In this document: positions 18,970-28,755 of the stretch, in pieces
Position numbering within the stretch: the stretch's first letter is position 1
Layout: each line of letters begins with the position of its first letter
DNA from: Sandaracinobacter neustonicus
GTDB taxonomy: Bacteria; Pseudomonadota; Alphaproteobacteria; Sphingomonadales; Sphingomonadaceae
Direction: 5' to 3'
NCBI RefSeq assembly: GCF_006385875.1
Contig: NZ_VFSU01000026.1
Coordinates: 104,501 to 168,500, forward strand
Length of the DNA stretch: 64,000 nucleotides
Notes under the pieces: generated by a model
The model's database searches: none
What the model saw: only the letters and a program-made list of their open reading frames with translations
Told to the model about the DNA's origin: nothing
Made by a program: the position numbers and the translations under genes

Positions 18970-21236
18970 TGGCTGCGACAGGCAGCGCCCGCGAATTGCT
19001 GCGCCGCCTGCACGATGTGATGGCGGCGCGGCAAAGCACGCAATCCAAGCTCGATCAGGTTTCCGTGCTGATCGCGGGCGCGCTCGAATCCGAAGTCGCC
19101 TCCATCTACCTGCTACGCGACGGCATGCTGGAACTGTTCGCCACGCGCGGGCTGAAGCAACAGGCCGTGCACGTCACCCGGCTGGCCTTCGGGCAGGGCC
19201 TTGTCGGCACGATCGCCGAAACCCGCGAGCCGCTGAACCTGGCGCAGGCCAGCCAGCACCCGCGCTTCGCCTACCGCCCGGAAACGGGGGAGGAACGCTT
19301 CCACAGCTTCGCGGGCGTGCCGATCATCCGCCGCGAACAATGTGTGGGCGTGCTGGCGGTGCAGCATGTGCAGCCGCGCGACTATGACGAGATCGAGATC
19401 GAGGCGCTGCAGACGGTCGCCATGGTGCTGGCCGAGCTGATCGCCGCCGCGGGCCTCGTCGATGCAGAAGCCAGCGCGCCGAAGCCGCCCAGAGACAACA
19501 GCCCGTTGCGCGTGGCCGGGCTGAAGCTGGTGGATGGCATGGCGCGCGGGCAGGCGGTGTTCCACCAGCCGCGCATCATCATCACCAACACCGTGGCGGA
19601 CGATGCGGAGACCGAGCGCGAGCGGCTGAAAGACGCCTTCGCCCGCATGCGCGAGGAAATCGACCAGATGGTCTCTCGCGCGGATTTTGCCGGGCCGGGC
19701 GACCATGACGACATCCTTGAAACCTACAAGATGTTCGCGCTGGACGAAGGCTGGGCGCGCCGCATCAACGACGGCATCGATGGCGGCCTCACGGCGGAAG
19801 CGGCGGTGGAAGCCGTCGCACAGGCGCAGCGCATCCGCCTCGGCTCCGCGTCTGACCCCTATCTGCGGGAGCGGCTGCACGATCTGGAGGATCTCTCCAA
19901 CCGGCTGATCCGCATCGTCTCCGGCCAGTCGGACACGGCGGCCAAGCGCGGGCTGCAGGAGGATTCGATCCTGATCGCCCGCAACCTCGGCCCGGCAGAG
20001 CTGCTGGAATATGATCGCCGCTTCCTGAAGGGCGTGGCGCTGGAGGAAGGGTCTCTCACGGCGCATGTCACCATATTGGCCCGCGCCATGGGGATTCCCG
20101 TGCTGGGCCGGGTGAAGGGCCTGCGCGAAGCTGTGGCCGAAGGCGATCCGCTGCTGCTGGACAGCAGCAGCGCCGCGCTGTTCGTGCGGCCCGCGCAAGC
20201 CGTGCTCGCCAGCTTCGAGGAGCGCACGGCGCTGCGCCTCGCCAAGCAGGCCGAGTTCGAGCAGCTGAAAGACCTGCCCGCCGAAAGCCTCGATGGCGTC
20301 CGCGTGCGGCTGATGATGAACGCGGGCCTGCGGTCAGACCTGCCCGCGCTGGATATCACCAACGCAGACGGCATCGGCCTGTTCCGCACCGAATTCCAGT
20401 TTCTCGTCTCCGCCACCTTGCCGCGCAAGGGCCGTCAGGTCGCGCTCTACAAGGATGTGCTGGAAGCCGCCGCAGACCGGCCGGTGATCTTCCGCACGGT
20501 GGACATCGGCGGCGACAAGGCGGTGCCCTATGTCGATTCCGAGGGCGACCGGGAGGAAAATCCGGCGATGGGCTGGCGCGCCATCCGCCTCGCGCTCGCC
20601 CGGTCCGGCCTGCTCGCGGCGCAGGCCAGCGCCCTGCTGGAAGCAGCGGCTGGCCGCACGCTCTACCTGATGTTCCCCATGGTGACGGAGCCTTGGGAGT
20701 ATGAACAGGCGCGCGCCATCGTGGAAAAGCGCCGCCGCCGCCTTGCCGCCGCCGGGCTGCCGCATGCGGCGGAGGTGAAGTTCGGGGCGATGCTGGAAGT
20801 GCCCTCGCTGGCGATGGTGCTGGACGAACTGCTGCCGCGCCTCGATTTCCTGTCGATCGGCACCAACGATCTCACCCAGTTCCTGCTGGCCGCCGACCGC
20901 GGCAACCCGCGGCTGGCGGACCGGTATGACTGGCTGTCGCGCGGACTGCTGCGCTTCCTGAAGCTGGTGGTGGATCAGGCGCATCCGGCGGGCGTGCCCG
21001 TCAGCATCTGCGGCGAAATGGGCGGCCGCCCGCTGGAGGCACTGGCGCTGATGGCAATCGGCGTGGAGCGGCTGTCCATCACCCCCGCCGCCATCGGCCC
21101 GGTGAAGGCCATGATCCGCTCGGCCCGGCTGGAGCCGCTGAAGGCGAAAATGGCGGAGTGGCTGGCAACGCCCGGCGCGGATATCCGCGCGCTGCTGACG
21201 GCGGAGGCCGACGCGCAGGGGATTCGGCTGGACTGA
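18969..21236 (+). CDS. ptsP: PEP-dependent phosphotransferase EI-Ntr (PtsP)
   Basis: First enzyme of the nitrogen phosphotransferase relay, passing phosphate from PEP to NPr. A 755-residue protein with an N-terminal GAF domain (about residues 1-165) that senses glutamine or 2-oxoglutarate in homologues, then the EI N-terminal domain, the swivelling phosphohistidine domain with the active His in GSLTAHVTILARAMGIPVLG (around residue 365), and the C-terminal PEP-binding barrel with GIGLFRTEFQFL, FRTVDIGGDK, GTNDLTQFLLAADR and ICGEMGG. The ATG overlaps the preceding stop; an upstream extension to 18798 would overlap the flavoprotein. Confidence 0.95.
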   Translation: MAATGSARELLRRLHDVMAARQSTQSKLDQVSVLIAGALESEVASIYLLRDGMLELFATRGLKQQAVHVTRLAFGQGLVGTIAETREPLNLAQASQHPRFAYRPETGEERFHSFAGVPIIRREQCVGVLAVQHVQPRDYDEIEIEALQTVAMVLAELIAAAGLVDAEASAPKPPRDNSPLRVAGLKLVDGMARGQAVFHQPRIIITNTVADDAETERERLKDAFARMREEIDQMVSRADFAGPGDHDDILETYKMFALDEGWARRINDGIDGGLTAEAAVEAVAQAQRIRLGSASDPYLRERLHDLEDLSNRLIRIVSGQSDTAAKRGLQEDSILIARNLGPAELLEYDRRFLKGVALEEGSLTAHVTILARAMGIPVLGRVKGLREAVAEGDPLLLDSSSAALFVRPAQAVLASFEERTALRLAKQAEFEQLKDLPAESLDGVRVRLMMNAGLRSDLPALDITNADGIGLFRTEFQFLVSATLPRKGRQVALYKDVLEAAADRPVIFRTVDIGGDKAVPYVDSEGDREENPAMGWRAIRLALARSGLLAAQASALLEAAAGRTLYLMFPMVTEPWEYEQARAIVEKRRRRLAAAGLPHAAEVKFGAMLEVPSLAMVLDELLPRLDFLSIGTNDLTQFLLAADRGNPRLADRYDWLSRGLLRFLKLVVDQAHPAGVPVSICGEMGGRPLEALALMAIGVERLSITPAAIGPVKAMIRSARLEPLKAKMAEWLATPGADIRALLTAEADAQGIRLD

Positions 21237-21295
21237 GGGGGGGGGTAAGCCCCTCTCAACTTCCCCATCCGCTAACCTTTCCCCTTCCAACCTCT

Positions 21296-21330
21296 CCACC
21301 CGCTCAGCCTGAGCTTGTCGAAGGCCCCCG
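21296..21330. repeat. Dispersed repeat C, single copy
   Basis: Contains CGCTCAGCCTGAGCTTGTCG, a single arm of the element seen as an inverted pair at 14763-14874. It lies after ptsP. Confidence 0.8.
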
Positions 21331-21362
21331 AGTAAACCCACCAACATCCCCACACCCACAAC

Positions 21363-21449
21363 CGTCACCCCGGACTTGATCCGGGGGCCAGCTTCCCACT
21401 CCAGCGTCGCCGAAGAACAGCTCGACCCCGGATCAAGTTCGGAGTGACA
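21363..21449. repeat. Dispersed inverted-repeat element B, copy 1
   Basis: CACCCCGGACTTGATCCGGG and the complementary CCCGGATCAAG form two ends of an imperfect inverted repeat around CGTCGCCGAAGAACAG. This copy has diverged (AAGTTCGGAGTGACA) compared with the copies at 32252, 35534 and 46283. Confidence 0.9.
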
Positions 21450-21782
21450 GTTGCGTTTGGGAGGAGAGTTGGAGGGGACGTGGAGGCGCGCCACTCGCGT
21501 AGATTCTCCAACAAATCCAACAGCTCCTACCCGCAAGCCGTTGAGATCGCAGTGTTGGACGATGTTCCACGTGGAACAACCGATTTGGTTAGTTGGTGTA
21601 TGGCGCGCTTGGGTTGCGGGCGTGGAGGGCGCGAGGCCGGGCGGAAGAGGCAGAGGCGCGGCCGCTGGCGAAGCCAGCGAGTCCGCTCACAGCGAATCCC
21701 GGTGCGCTGCGTGGCGTGTGTGAGCATGCCCAAGCCAAATTGCGGAAACTCAGGCGAAGCGTCCGGCGTTTGGGGGGCTAAG
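21450..21782. other. Intergenic stretch after ptsP, no gene recognised
   Basis: Several overlapping open frames exist here but none has a ribosome-binding site, a recognisable domain or a biased composition. The one clear signal inside is the parS-type palindrome at 21563-21578. Confidence 0.6.
21563..21578. other. parS-like ParB binding site
   Basis: TGTTCCACGTGGAACA is a perfect 16-bp palindrome matching the chromosomal parS pattern TGTTnCACGTGnAACA. Such sites bind the CTP-dependent clamp ParB for origin segregation and cluster near the replication origin. It lies in non-coding DNA between ptsP and a barrel protein; no parA/parB is in the window. Confidence 0.75.
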
Positions 21783-21805
21783 AAAAAGTCCGGCAAAGCC
21801 GGACT
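21783..21805 (-). terminator. Intrinsic terminator of the barrel-like protein gene
   Basis: On the minus strand AGTCCGGC, loop TTT, GCCGGACT followed by a T-run. It lies about 100 bases beyond the stop of the minus-strand gene at 21907 and reads with it. Confidence 0.8.
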
Positions 21806-21906
21806 CGTCGGACTGGCCGGCGAGCGAGATCGCCGACTCAGCCGGCCGGGCGGGGACCGCGAGTCTGTGAGTTAAGGCTTCACCTTAATCACAGCCGCTC
21901 CGTCGC

Positions 21907-22659
21907 CTAGAAGGCGACGGCCCCGCCGAGCATCACCGCCCGATCATCCTTGTCCGGATCCAGCGGAGTCGGATGCTCCGGCGCCAGACGATAGCGCAGC
22001 GAACCGCCCACCGACACGCGCGGAGACAGCGCCAGCGCGCCCGAAGCTTCCACCGAGTAGCGCGGATCGGGTGTTGCCGTGCGCGGAATCAGCTGGTTCG
22101 AATCGCGTTCTGCGCTGGCCTGAATGGCCGCCTGCCAGTTGCGCGCGCCATAGCCCACGCCCACGTCCATGCCCTGCCGCGAACGGCCGCCGATGCCGCC
22201 ATCCACCCGGCTCATCCCGCCGGAGAGCTGAACGCCGCGATAGCCGACAGACAGGTCGAAATTATACCCGGCCGGAGACAGGCCCGCATCGCCGCTGCGA
22301 TCCGCCGCCGCCGTCTGCACGGAACGAACGCTGCCGCCCACGGACACGCCCTTGGGATTGCCGGACGGCGTGAAGCTGAAGCTGCGCTCCACCGTCTGTA
22401 CCTTGGAAGAGGCCACCCGGCCCGGTGCAGTGAAAGCGAATTTGCTGACATCCAGATTGATCGGCTGCAGCACCAGCGCCTGCGACCGGGTGCGGAACCC
22501 GGCCGTGGAATTCTCCGTCGTCACTTCCGGCACCAGCCGCGTCTTGGCGGTGGCCGCCAGCGCGGAACTTGCAAGGCCGCCGAATCCAGCCGAAACGCAC
22601 AGCAGAGCCGCCCCCGCGAAGGAGGCCACAAGCCGCTTCACCCCCCTTGCGGGAGACAT
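21907..22659 (-). CDS. Putative outer-membrane beta-barrel protein
   Basis: A 250-residue protein with a signal peptide (about residues 1-36, SSALAATA). The mature protein alternates polar and hydrophobic residues in strands such as YNFDLSVGYRGVQLSGGMSRV, MDVGVGYGARNWQAAIQASAERD and YSVEASGALALSPRVSVGGSLRYRL, and ends in Phe (GGAVAF), as barrel substrates of the BAM complex do. No family recognised. I chose the ATG at 22659 because AGGGGGG lies four bases before it; an ATG at 22713 has no ribosome-binding site. Confidence 0.65.
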   Translation of the reverse strand: MSPARGVKRLVASFAGAALLCVSAGFGGLASSALAATAKTRLVPEVTTENSTAGFRTRSQALVLQPINLDVSKFAFTAPGRVASSKVQTVERSFSFTPSGNPKGVSVGGSVRSVQTAAADRSGDAGLSPAGYNFDLSVGYRGVQLSGGMSRVDGGIGGRSRQGMDVGVGYGARNWQAAIQASAERDSNQLIPRTATPDPRYSVEASGALALSPRVSVGGSLRYRLAPEHPTPLDPDKDDRAVMLGGAVAF

Positions 22660-22986
22660 TGACCCCCCTGCGGGAGCCACTTGCGCAGCAAAAGACTCGG
22701 CACCTTTGTGCATAACCGTAAAACGCTACCTCATCCGGCGGCGGAATCCCACGCCTTGTCGCAGATTTTAACCCCGTTTTTTCATTGGCCCCGGCAATTG
22801 CCGGTGGCTGTGGCTTTTGGCCCACAATTGGTTACAGCGGGATGAATATTCGCTCAACCGTTCAGCCTGTGTTTCGGCTTGCGGCCGCAGGGGCGAATCC
22901 CGGGGCTGCCTGTTGCGCGAACGGCGGTCGGCCCTGTATGGCCGCCATCGGCCCTTTCAAAGCGCCCAAAGCACACGGAGCCTTCA
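22660..22986. other. Divergent intergenic promoter region
   Basis: A 327-base gap between the minus-strand barrel gene and the plus-strand DUF3576 lipoprotein. It must hold both promoters. I see short T-rich tracts (around 22766-22785) and GGCAATTGCC-type dyads but no site I can name, and no gene. Confidence 0.5.
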
Positions 22987-23445
22987 TTGACCGACGGAAC
23001 CACCCAGCCCGCAACCATTCGCCCCTTTGCGACGGCCGTTCTTCTGGCCTCGGCGCTCGCGCTTGCGGCGTGCGGCGGCAAGAAAGGCCCCGAAGCCGTC
23101 ACCCAGCAGACGGCTGTCACCACCATCGGCGTGAACTCCTATCTGTGGCGCGCCAGCCTTGAAACGCTGCAATTCATGCCGCTGTCTCAGGTGGATTCCG
23201 CCGGCGGCGTGATCGTGGGCGAATGGTATCAGAACCCGAACATCCCGAACGAGCGGGTAAAGGTGACGGTTGCGATCCTCGATGGCGCGCTGCGCGCCGA
23301 CGCGGTGCAGGTGTCTGCCCAGCGCGAAGTGATGCAGGATGGCCGCTGGGTCGCAGCGCCGGTGCGCGCGGGCACGGTGCAGAAGCTGGAGGAAATCATC
23401 CTCGAACGCGCCCGCACGCTCCGCCAGGCCTCGCTCGCCCGGTAA
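22987..23445 (+). CDS. DUF3576 lipoprotein
   Basis: A 152-residue predicted lipoprotein typical of alphaproteobacteria, placed as usual directly upstream of leuS. The lipobox ALAAC follows a short hydrophobic segment, then [34 protein letters not shown], the most conserved DUF3576 stretch. Function unknown; envelope location inferred. I chose the TTG at 22987 because GGAG lies six bases upstream and it yields a compact lipoprotein signal; an in-frame start at 22879 would add 36 residues in front of the signal. Confidence 0.85.
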   Translation: MTDGTTQPATIRPFATAVLLASALALAACGGKKGPEAVTQQTAVTTIGVNSYLWRASLETLQFMPLSQVDSAGGVIVGEWYQNPNIPNERVKVTVAILDGALRADAVQVSAQREVMQDGRWVAAPVRAGTVQKLEEIILERARTLRQASLAR

Positions 23446-23462
23446 CGGATCGGCCCCCCGCA

Positions 23463-26045
23463 ATGAGCACCGACCAGACCGGCGACGCCGAATCCGTCCG
23501 TTTCGATCCGCGCGCAGCGGATTCGCGCTGGCAAAAACGCTGGGAGGCGGCGGACACCTTCCGCGCCGACAGCAGCAGCACCAAGCCGAAAACCATGGTG
23601 CTGGAAATGTTCCCCTATCCGTCGGGGCGCATCCACATGGGCCATGTGCGCAACTATGCCATGGGCGATGTGCTGGCGCGTGCGCGGCGGATGCAGGGCC
23701 ATGCCGTTCTGCACCCGATGGGCTGGGATGCCTTTGGGATGCCTGCGGAAAATGCCGCGATGGAACGCGGCGTGCACCCCGGCAGCTGGACGCGGCAGAA
23801 CATCGCGGCGATGCGCGCGCAGCTGAAGCGCCTCGGCCTCGCCATCGACTGGAGCCGGGAATTCGCCACCTGCGACCCCGAATATTACGGCCATGAACAG
23901 GCGCTGTTCCTCGATCTGCTGAAGGCGGGCCTTGTGGATCGGCGCGATGCGTGGGTGAACTGGGATCCGGTCGACAACACCGTGCTCGCCAATGAGCAGG
24001 TGATCGACGGGCGCGGCTGGCGCTCCGGCGCGGCGGTGGAACGGCGCAAGCTGACGCAATGGTTCCTGAAAATCACCGAATTCGCCGACGAACTGGCGGC
24101 GGACTTGGCCACGCTGGAGCAATGGCCGGAAAAGGTCCGGCTGATGCAGGAAAACTGGATCGGCAAATCCAAGGGCTTGCGCTTCCGCTTTGACGTGGAG
24201 GCGGCACCTGAGGGTGTGCCCGCCAGCTTCGACGTGTTCACCACCCGGCCCGATACGCTGTTCGGCGCGAGCTTCGCCGCCGTTGCCATTGATCATCCGA
24301 TTGCGGCTGCTGTCGCGGCCGGCAGCGAGGCGGCGCAAGCCTTCATCGCCGACGCCCGCGCCACCGGGACTGCCGCCGAAGAGATTGAAACGGCAGAGAA
24401 AAAGGGCTTCGACACCGGGCTTTCCGTGGTGCATCCGCTGGATGCCACGCGTCGCCTGCCGCTGTTCATCGCCAACTTCGTGCTGATGGACTATGGCACC
24501 GGGGCCATCTTCGGCTGCCCTGCGCATGATCAGCGTGATCTGGATTTCGCCCGCAAATATATGCTCCCCGTGCCGCGCGTGGTGGCGCTGCCGGGCGAGG
24601 AAGATGTGCCCATTGGCGACGAGGCCTATACCGGCCCCGGCAAGCTCATCAATTCCGGTTTCCTGACCGGGCTGGACGTGGAAACCGCGAAGATGGCGGT
24701 GATCGCCCGCGCCGAGGCCGAGGGCTGGGGGCAGGGCACCACCGTGTTCCGTCTGCGCGATTGGGGGGTTTCCCGCCAGCGTTACTGGGGCACGCCGATC
24801 CCGATCATCCATTGCGAAGCCTGCGGCACCGTGCCCGTCCCCAAGGCGGACCTGCCCGTGGTGCTGCCGGACGATGTGACGTTCGACCGCCCCGGCAACC
24901 CGCTGGACCGCCACCCGACATGGCGCAACGTGCCTTGCCCGCAATGCGGCAAGCCCGCCCGGCGGGAGACGGACACGCTGGACACCTTCGTCGATTCCAG
25001 CTGGTATTTCATCCGCTTCGCCTCCCAACCGGCGGACAAGCCGTTTGACCGGGCGGAGGCGGAAAGCTGGCTGCCGGTGGCGCAATATATCGGCGGCATC
25101 GAGCATGCGATTCTGCACCTGCTCTACAGCCGTTTCTTCACCCGCGCGCTGGCCTCGATCGGCCAGATCGGCATCACCGAACCCTTCCGCGGCCTGTTCA
25201 CGCAGGGGATGGTGACGCACGAGACTTACCGCGCGACCGCATGGGTGGGTGATGGAATTGCGCCTTCGTCGGAGTTCTACTGGGTAGCCCCAGACGAACT
25301 TGAAACCGTTGACGGCAAGCTGCGTGAGAAATCAACGGGACGTTCCATCGCTATCGGCCGCACCGAGAAGATGTCGAAATCCAAGAAGAATGTCGTCGAT
25401 CCGGACGCCATATTGGATCGATACGGCGCGGATGCCGCGCGCTGGTTCATGCTGTCTGACAGCCCGCCGGAACGCGATCTCGCATGGTCTCTGGCCGGGA
25501 TCGAAGGGGCGTCGCGCTTCGTGCAGCGGCTGTGGCGCATTGCCAATCTGGCGAAAGATGCGCCCGATGGCGGCAATGAGGAACTGACGCGGCTGACGCA
25601 CAAGACCATCGACGGCATCACACACGATATCGACCGCTTGCAGTTCAACAAGGCCGTCGCCCGCGCCTATGAACTGGCCAACGCCATCGAAAAGGCGAAG
25701 CCCTCCATCGCCCGCACCGAAGCGGCGGTGACACTGCTGCGGCTGGTTGCGCCGATGGTGCCGCACGTCGCCGAGGAAGCCTGGGCGCTGCTGGGAGAGC
25801 AGGGGCTGATCGCCGATGCGCCATGGCCCGTCGCCGAACCGGCCCTGCTGGTGGAGACGCAGGCGACCTACGCCGTGCAGGTGAACGGCAAGCTGCGTGA
25901 GACGGTGGAACTGGCCAAGGGTCTGCCGCGCGCCGAGGTGGAAGCCGCCGTGCTGGCGCTGCCGAAGGTCGCGGCGCATGTGGCGGGCGCGACGCCGAAG
26001 AAGGTGATTGTCGTGCCCGACCGGCTGGTGAATATCGTCCTGTGA
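23463..26045 (+). CDS. leuS: Leucyl-tRNA synthetase
   Basis: Charges tRNA-Leu. An 860-residue class I synthetase with the HIGH motif as HMGHVRNY (about residue 58), the CP1 editing domain ([14 protein letters not shown], then [17 protein letters not shown]), the zinc or insertion region with [10 protein letters not shown] and [25 protein letters not shown], the KMSKS loop as [13 protein letters not shown] (about residue 635), and an anticodon/C-terminal domain. The ATG at 23463 leads directly into the conserved N-terminus; an in-frame extension to 23223 overlaps the DUF3576 gene. The stop overlaps the GTG of lptE. Confidence 0.97.
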   Translation: MSTDQTGDAESVRFDPRAADSRWQKRWEAADTFRADSSSTKPKTMVLEMFPYPSGRIHMGHVRNYAMGDVLARARRMQGHAVLHPMGWDAFGMPAENAAMERGVHPGSWTRQNIAAMRAQLKRLGLAIDWSREFATCDPEYYGHEQALFLDLLKAGLVDRRDAWVNWDPVDNTVLANEQVIDGRGWRSGAAVERRKLTQWFLKITEFADELAADLATLEQWPEKVRLMQENWIGKSKGLRFRFDVEAAPEGVPASFDVFTTRPDTLFGASFAAVAIDHPIAAAVAAGSEAAQAFIADARATGTAAEEIETAEKKGFDTGLSVVHPLDATRRLPLFIANFVLMDYGTGAIFGCPAHDQRDLDFARKYMLPVPRVVALPGEEDVPIGDEAYTGPGKLINSGFLTGLDVETAKMAVIARAEAEGWGQGTTVFRLRDWGVSRQRYWGTPIPIIHCEACGTVPVPKADLPVVLPDDVTFDRPGNPLDRHPTWRNVPCPQCGKPARRETDTLDTFVDSSWYFIRFASQPADKPFDRAEAESWLPVAQYIGGIEHAILHLLYSRFFTRALASIGQIGITEPFRGLFTQGMVTHETYRATAWVGDGIAPSSEFYWVAPDELETVDGKLREKSTGRSIAIGRTEKMSKSKKNVVDPDAILDRYGADAARWFMLSDSPPERDLAWSLAGIEGASRFVQRLWRIANLAKDAPDGGNEELTRLTHKTIDGITHDIDRLQFNKAVARAYELANAIEKAKPSIARTEAAVTLLRLVAPMVPHVAEEAWALLGEQGLIADAPWPVAEPALLVETQATYAVQVNGKLRETVELAKGLPRAEVEAAVLALPKVAAHVAGATPKKVIVVPDRLVNIVL

Positions 26046-26542
26046 AGTGGCTGATCCCCCTTTTGCTGCCATTGGCTCTGGCGGGTTGCCAACTGGCCCC
26101 GGTCTATTCCGGCGGCAGTTCGGGGGAGGCGCAGACGCTGCTCTCCGGCGTGGAGATCATGCCCATCGCCGACAAGTCCGGCTTCATGGTGCGGGATCGG
26201 CTGGTAGAGCGGATGAACCCGTCGGGCAACGCAACGCTGCGGCTTGAGGTGGCGCTGGACGACGACATCATCGGCTTCGGGGTGCGCGGCGACAACTCGA
26301 TCATCCGAGAGCGGCGGACGCTGCGCGCGCGCTATCGCCTGATCGAGATCGCGACGGGTGCGGTGTTGCTGGACACCACCGCCAGCGCCGACGCCGGGAT
26401 CGACGTGGTGAGTTCCGAATATGCCGTGGTGGCAGCGGAAGCCACTGCGCTGGAACGGCTTTCCCGCGACATTGCGGACCAGATCGTCGCCCGGCTGGCA
26501 CTGCTGGCGCGCACGCAGAAGACCGCACAGGCACCACAGTGA
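26042..26542 (+). CDS. lptE: LPS-assembly lipoprotein LptE
   Basis: A 166-residue predicted outer-membrane lipoprotein that plugs LptD and delivers LPS to the cell surface. The lipobox LALAGC lies at residues 11-16, then [11 protein letters not shown], which matches the typical LptE start GFxPLYG-like region, and a single alpha/beta domain. Its position between leuS and holA is the conserved proteobacterial arrangement and is the strongest evidence. The start GTG overlaps the leuS stop. Confidence 0.9.
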   Translation: MKWLIPLLLPLALAGCQLAPVYSGGSSGEAQTLLSGVEIMPIADKSGFMVRDRLVERMNPSGNATLRLEVALDDDIIGFGVRGDNSIIRERRTLRARYRLIEIATGAVLLDTTASADAGIDVVSSEYAVVAAEATALERLSRDIADQIVARLALLARTQKTAQAPQ

Positions 26543-26549
26543 GGGGCGG

Positions 26550-27578
26550 ATGACGGCGATCCGGCGCGCCGATCTCTTGCGCCGCTTCGGCAGTTGGGAG
26601 CCTTCGATCCGCCTGATCCTGCTGGCCGGGCCGGACGAATCCTCCAGCCGTGAACTGGCGCAACTGGCGGCGAAAGCGCTGGCCGATCCGGCCGATCCGA
26701 TGGCCATCACGGATATTGCCGCTGACGAGCTGAAATCCGATCCGGGCAAGCTCGCCGACGAGGCGGCCTCCGTTTCGATGTTCGGCGGCGCGCGGCTGAT
26801 CCGGGTGGCGGGCGCGGGCGAATCGACGCAGGAAGCCGTGCGGCTGTTGCTGGCTGCCCCCGTGGCGGGCGATCCGGTGGTGATGCTGGCGGGCGACCTC
26901 GCCAAATCCTCGGCCTTGCGCAAACTGGCGGAGGACAGCCCGCTGGCGCTGGCGCTGATATCCTATCCGCTGGAGGGGCGAGATCTGGCCAACTGGCTGC
27001 AATCCCATGCGAAAGAGCTGGGGCTGCGGCTGGAATCCGGCATTGCCGAGCGGCTGATGGCGAGTTCCGATGGCGACACCGGCGTGCTTGCCTCTGAACT
27101 GGCGAAATATGCGCTGTTCCTCGATTCCAGCCCCGAAACACCGAAAACGCTGGAGCGCGCGCATGTCGCCGCGTTGGGCGCGGACAGCGCGGAAGATGAT
27201 ATGAACCTGCTGGTGGCGGCCATCGTTTCGGGCAATGCCGCCGCCGCCGAGCGGCAATATCGGCTGCTGGCCGGGAGCAGCGCCATCCCCGCGCTGCGCG
27301 CCATCGCCCGCCGCCTGCTGCAACTGGCCGAAGCGCGCGCCGCCGTGGATGGCGGTGCGCAGCCGCTCGCCGCCGTGAAGGCGCTGCGGCCGCCGATCTT
27401 CTGGAAAGAGCAGGACTCGACCGCCGCTGCTCTCAGAGACTGGCCGCAGCCGCGCATCCGCCGCGCGCTGGCGGCGATGCTGGCGGGCGAGCAGGCGATC
27501 AAGCAGCCGAACGGCCCCGGCGACACGGCGGGGTGGCACGCCATCCTTGCCCTTGGAATGGGCCGGGAAAAACCCTAG
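26550..27578 (+). CDS. holA: DNA polymerase III delta subunit
   Basis: The clamp-loader wrench that opens the beta sliding clamp. A 342-residue protein with the AAA+-like RecA fold at the N-terminus (LILLAGPDESSSRELAQLAAKAL), SVSMFGGARLIRVAGAG in the beta-clamp-contacting region, and a helical C-terminal collar domain. It starts seven bases after lptE with GAGG upstream. Length and neighbours agree with holA. Confidence 0.93.
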   Translation: MTAIRRADLLRRFGSWEPSIRLILLAGPDESSSRELAQLAAKALADPADPMAITDIAADELKSDPGKLADEAASVSMFGGARLIRVAGAGESTQEAVRLLLAAPVAGDPVVMLAGDLAKSSALRKLAEDSPLALALISYPLEGRDLANWLQSHAKELGLRLESGIAERLMASSDGDTGVLASELAKYALFLDSSPETPKTLERAHVAALGADSAEDDMNLLVAAIVSGNAAAAERQYRLLAGSSAIPALRAIARRLLQLAEARAAVDGGAQPLAAVKALRPPIFWKEQDSTAAALRDWPQPRIRRALAAMLAGEQAIKQPNGPGDTAGWHAILALGMGREKP

Positions 27579-27588
27579 GTTCCACAAG

Positions 27589-28755
27589 ATGCCAGCGACC
27601 GCGCGCGCTCCCAAGGGCTTTTTCGCCGACAAGAATCGGGCTTTCTGGACGCTCCAGATCGCCGGATGGGCGGGCTATTTCCTGCTGCGCTCGCTCGGCG
27701 GGCTGGCGAACCGGATGGGCATCAGCTTCATCCTGCCCACCATCCTTGTGACCGTAACCGGCTTTTCCATCACCCTGTTGATGGCTTGGGCCTATCGCGC
27801 CGTCATTCGCATGAAGCCGGTGTGGGTGTGGAGCTTGTCGCTGCTGATCCTGATCGTGGCGGCCACGCTGTTTTCCGCCATTGAGGTGTGGGCGCACGCC
27901 ACCTTCTATGAGCCGGGCTGGCGGCCGGAGGGGATCGAATTCTTCGGCGCGATCCTGCTGACGCTGGCGGTGCTGGGGGCGTGGACGGCGCTCTATTACG
28001 GCATCAATTACTTCCTGATGCTGGACGAGCAGGCCGAGCGGTTCGAGCGGATGGCGGCGCAGGCCAATTCGGCGCAGCTGGAAATGCTGCGCTACCAGAT
28101 CAACCCGCACTTCCTGTTCAACACGCTGAATTCCATCAGCACGCTGGTGCTTCTGACCGAAACGGAAAAGGCCAACACCATGTTGTCGCGGCTGTCCTCG
28201 TTCCTGCGCTACAGCCTTGTGGGGGAGCGCGAGGGGCAGGCGACGGTGGCGCAGGAAATGCAGGCGCTGAAGCTGTATCTGGAGATCGAGCGCACCCGCT
28301 TCGAGAACCGGTTGCGCACCCGCTTCGATATCGCGCCCGAAGTGCTGACGGCGCGAATCCCCTCGCTGCTGCTGCAGCCGCTGGTGGAAAACGCCATCAA
28401 ATATGCCGTGACCCCGCTGGAGGAAGGTGCCGACATCTGGGTGACGGCCCGGCGCGTGGGGGACAGGCTGGAGCTGACGGTGGCCGATACCGGGCCGGGA
28501 ATCGGCGAGCATCGGCCCAACATCGTGGGCACCGGGGTCGGCCTCGGCAACATCCGCGACCGGCTGCAACAGGCCTATGGCGACGACCAGCGCTTCGAGA
28601 TTTTGTCGAACAGCAGTTCACCGCTGGTTCAAACCGGAACGGCCAATGGCCCAGGCGTACTTGCTATGATTGAAATCCCCCTCCAGCTGGTTTCGCCCGC
28701 GGAAATCGCCCGCGCGGAACGGCTCTCGGGGCCCGCCCAAGAGGTTGCCCAATGA
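27589..28755 (+). CDS. LytS/YehU-type membrane sensor histidine kinase
   Basis: A 388-residue kinase with four hydrophobic segments in the first 155 residues (for example FWTLQIAGWAGYFLLRSLG and LLILIVAATLFSAIEV) and no recognised external sensor. The His_kinase family motif QINPHFLFNTLNSIS holds the phospho-acceptor His (about residue 175), and the GHKL ATPase domain shows PLVENAIKYAV and ADTGPGIG with GVGLGNIRDRL. It overlaps the following response regulator by ATGA, so the two form a pair. The ATG at 27589 is preferred over an in-frame TTG at 27547 that overlaps holA. Confidence 0.92.
   Translation: MPATARAPKGFFADKNRAFWTLQIAGWAGYFLLRSLGGLANRMGISFILPTILVTVTGFSITLLMAWAYRAVIRMKPVWVWSLSLLILIVAATLFSAIEVWAHATFYEPGWRPEGIEFFGAILLTLAVLGAWTALYYGINYFLMLDEQAERFERMAAQANSAQLEMLRYQINPHFLFNTLNSISTLVLLTETEKANTMLSRLSSFLRYSLVGEREGQATVAQEMQALKLYLEIERTRFENRLRTRFDIAPEVLTARIPSLLLQPLVENAIKYAVTPLEEGADIWVTARRVGDRLELTVADTGPGIGEHRPNIVGTGVGLGNIRDRLQQAYGDDQRFEILSNSSSPLVQTGTANGPGVLAMIEIPLQLVSPAEIARAERLSGPAQEVAQ

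Noticed and set aside
21451-21796. Small ORFs on either strand around the parS-like site
   Set aside because: No ribosome-binding site, high Arg/Pro content, and the frames are explained by the GC-rich sequence.
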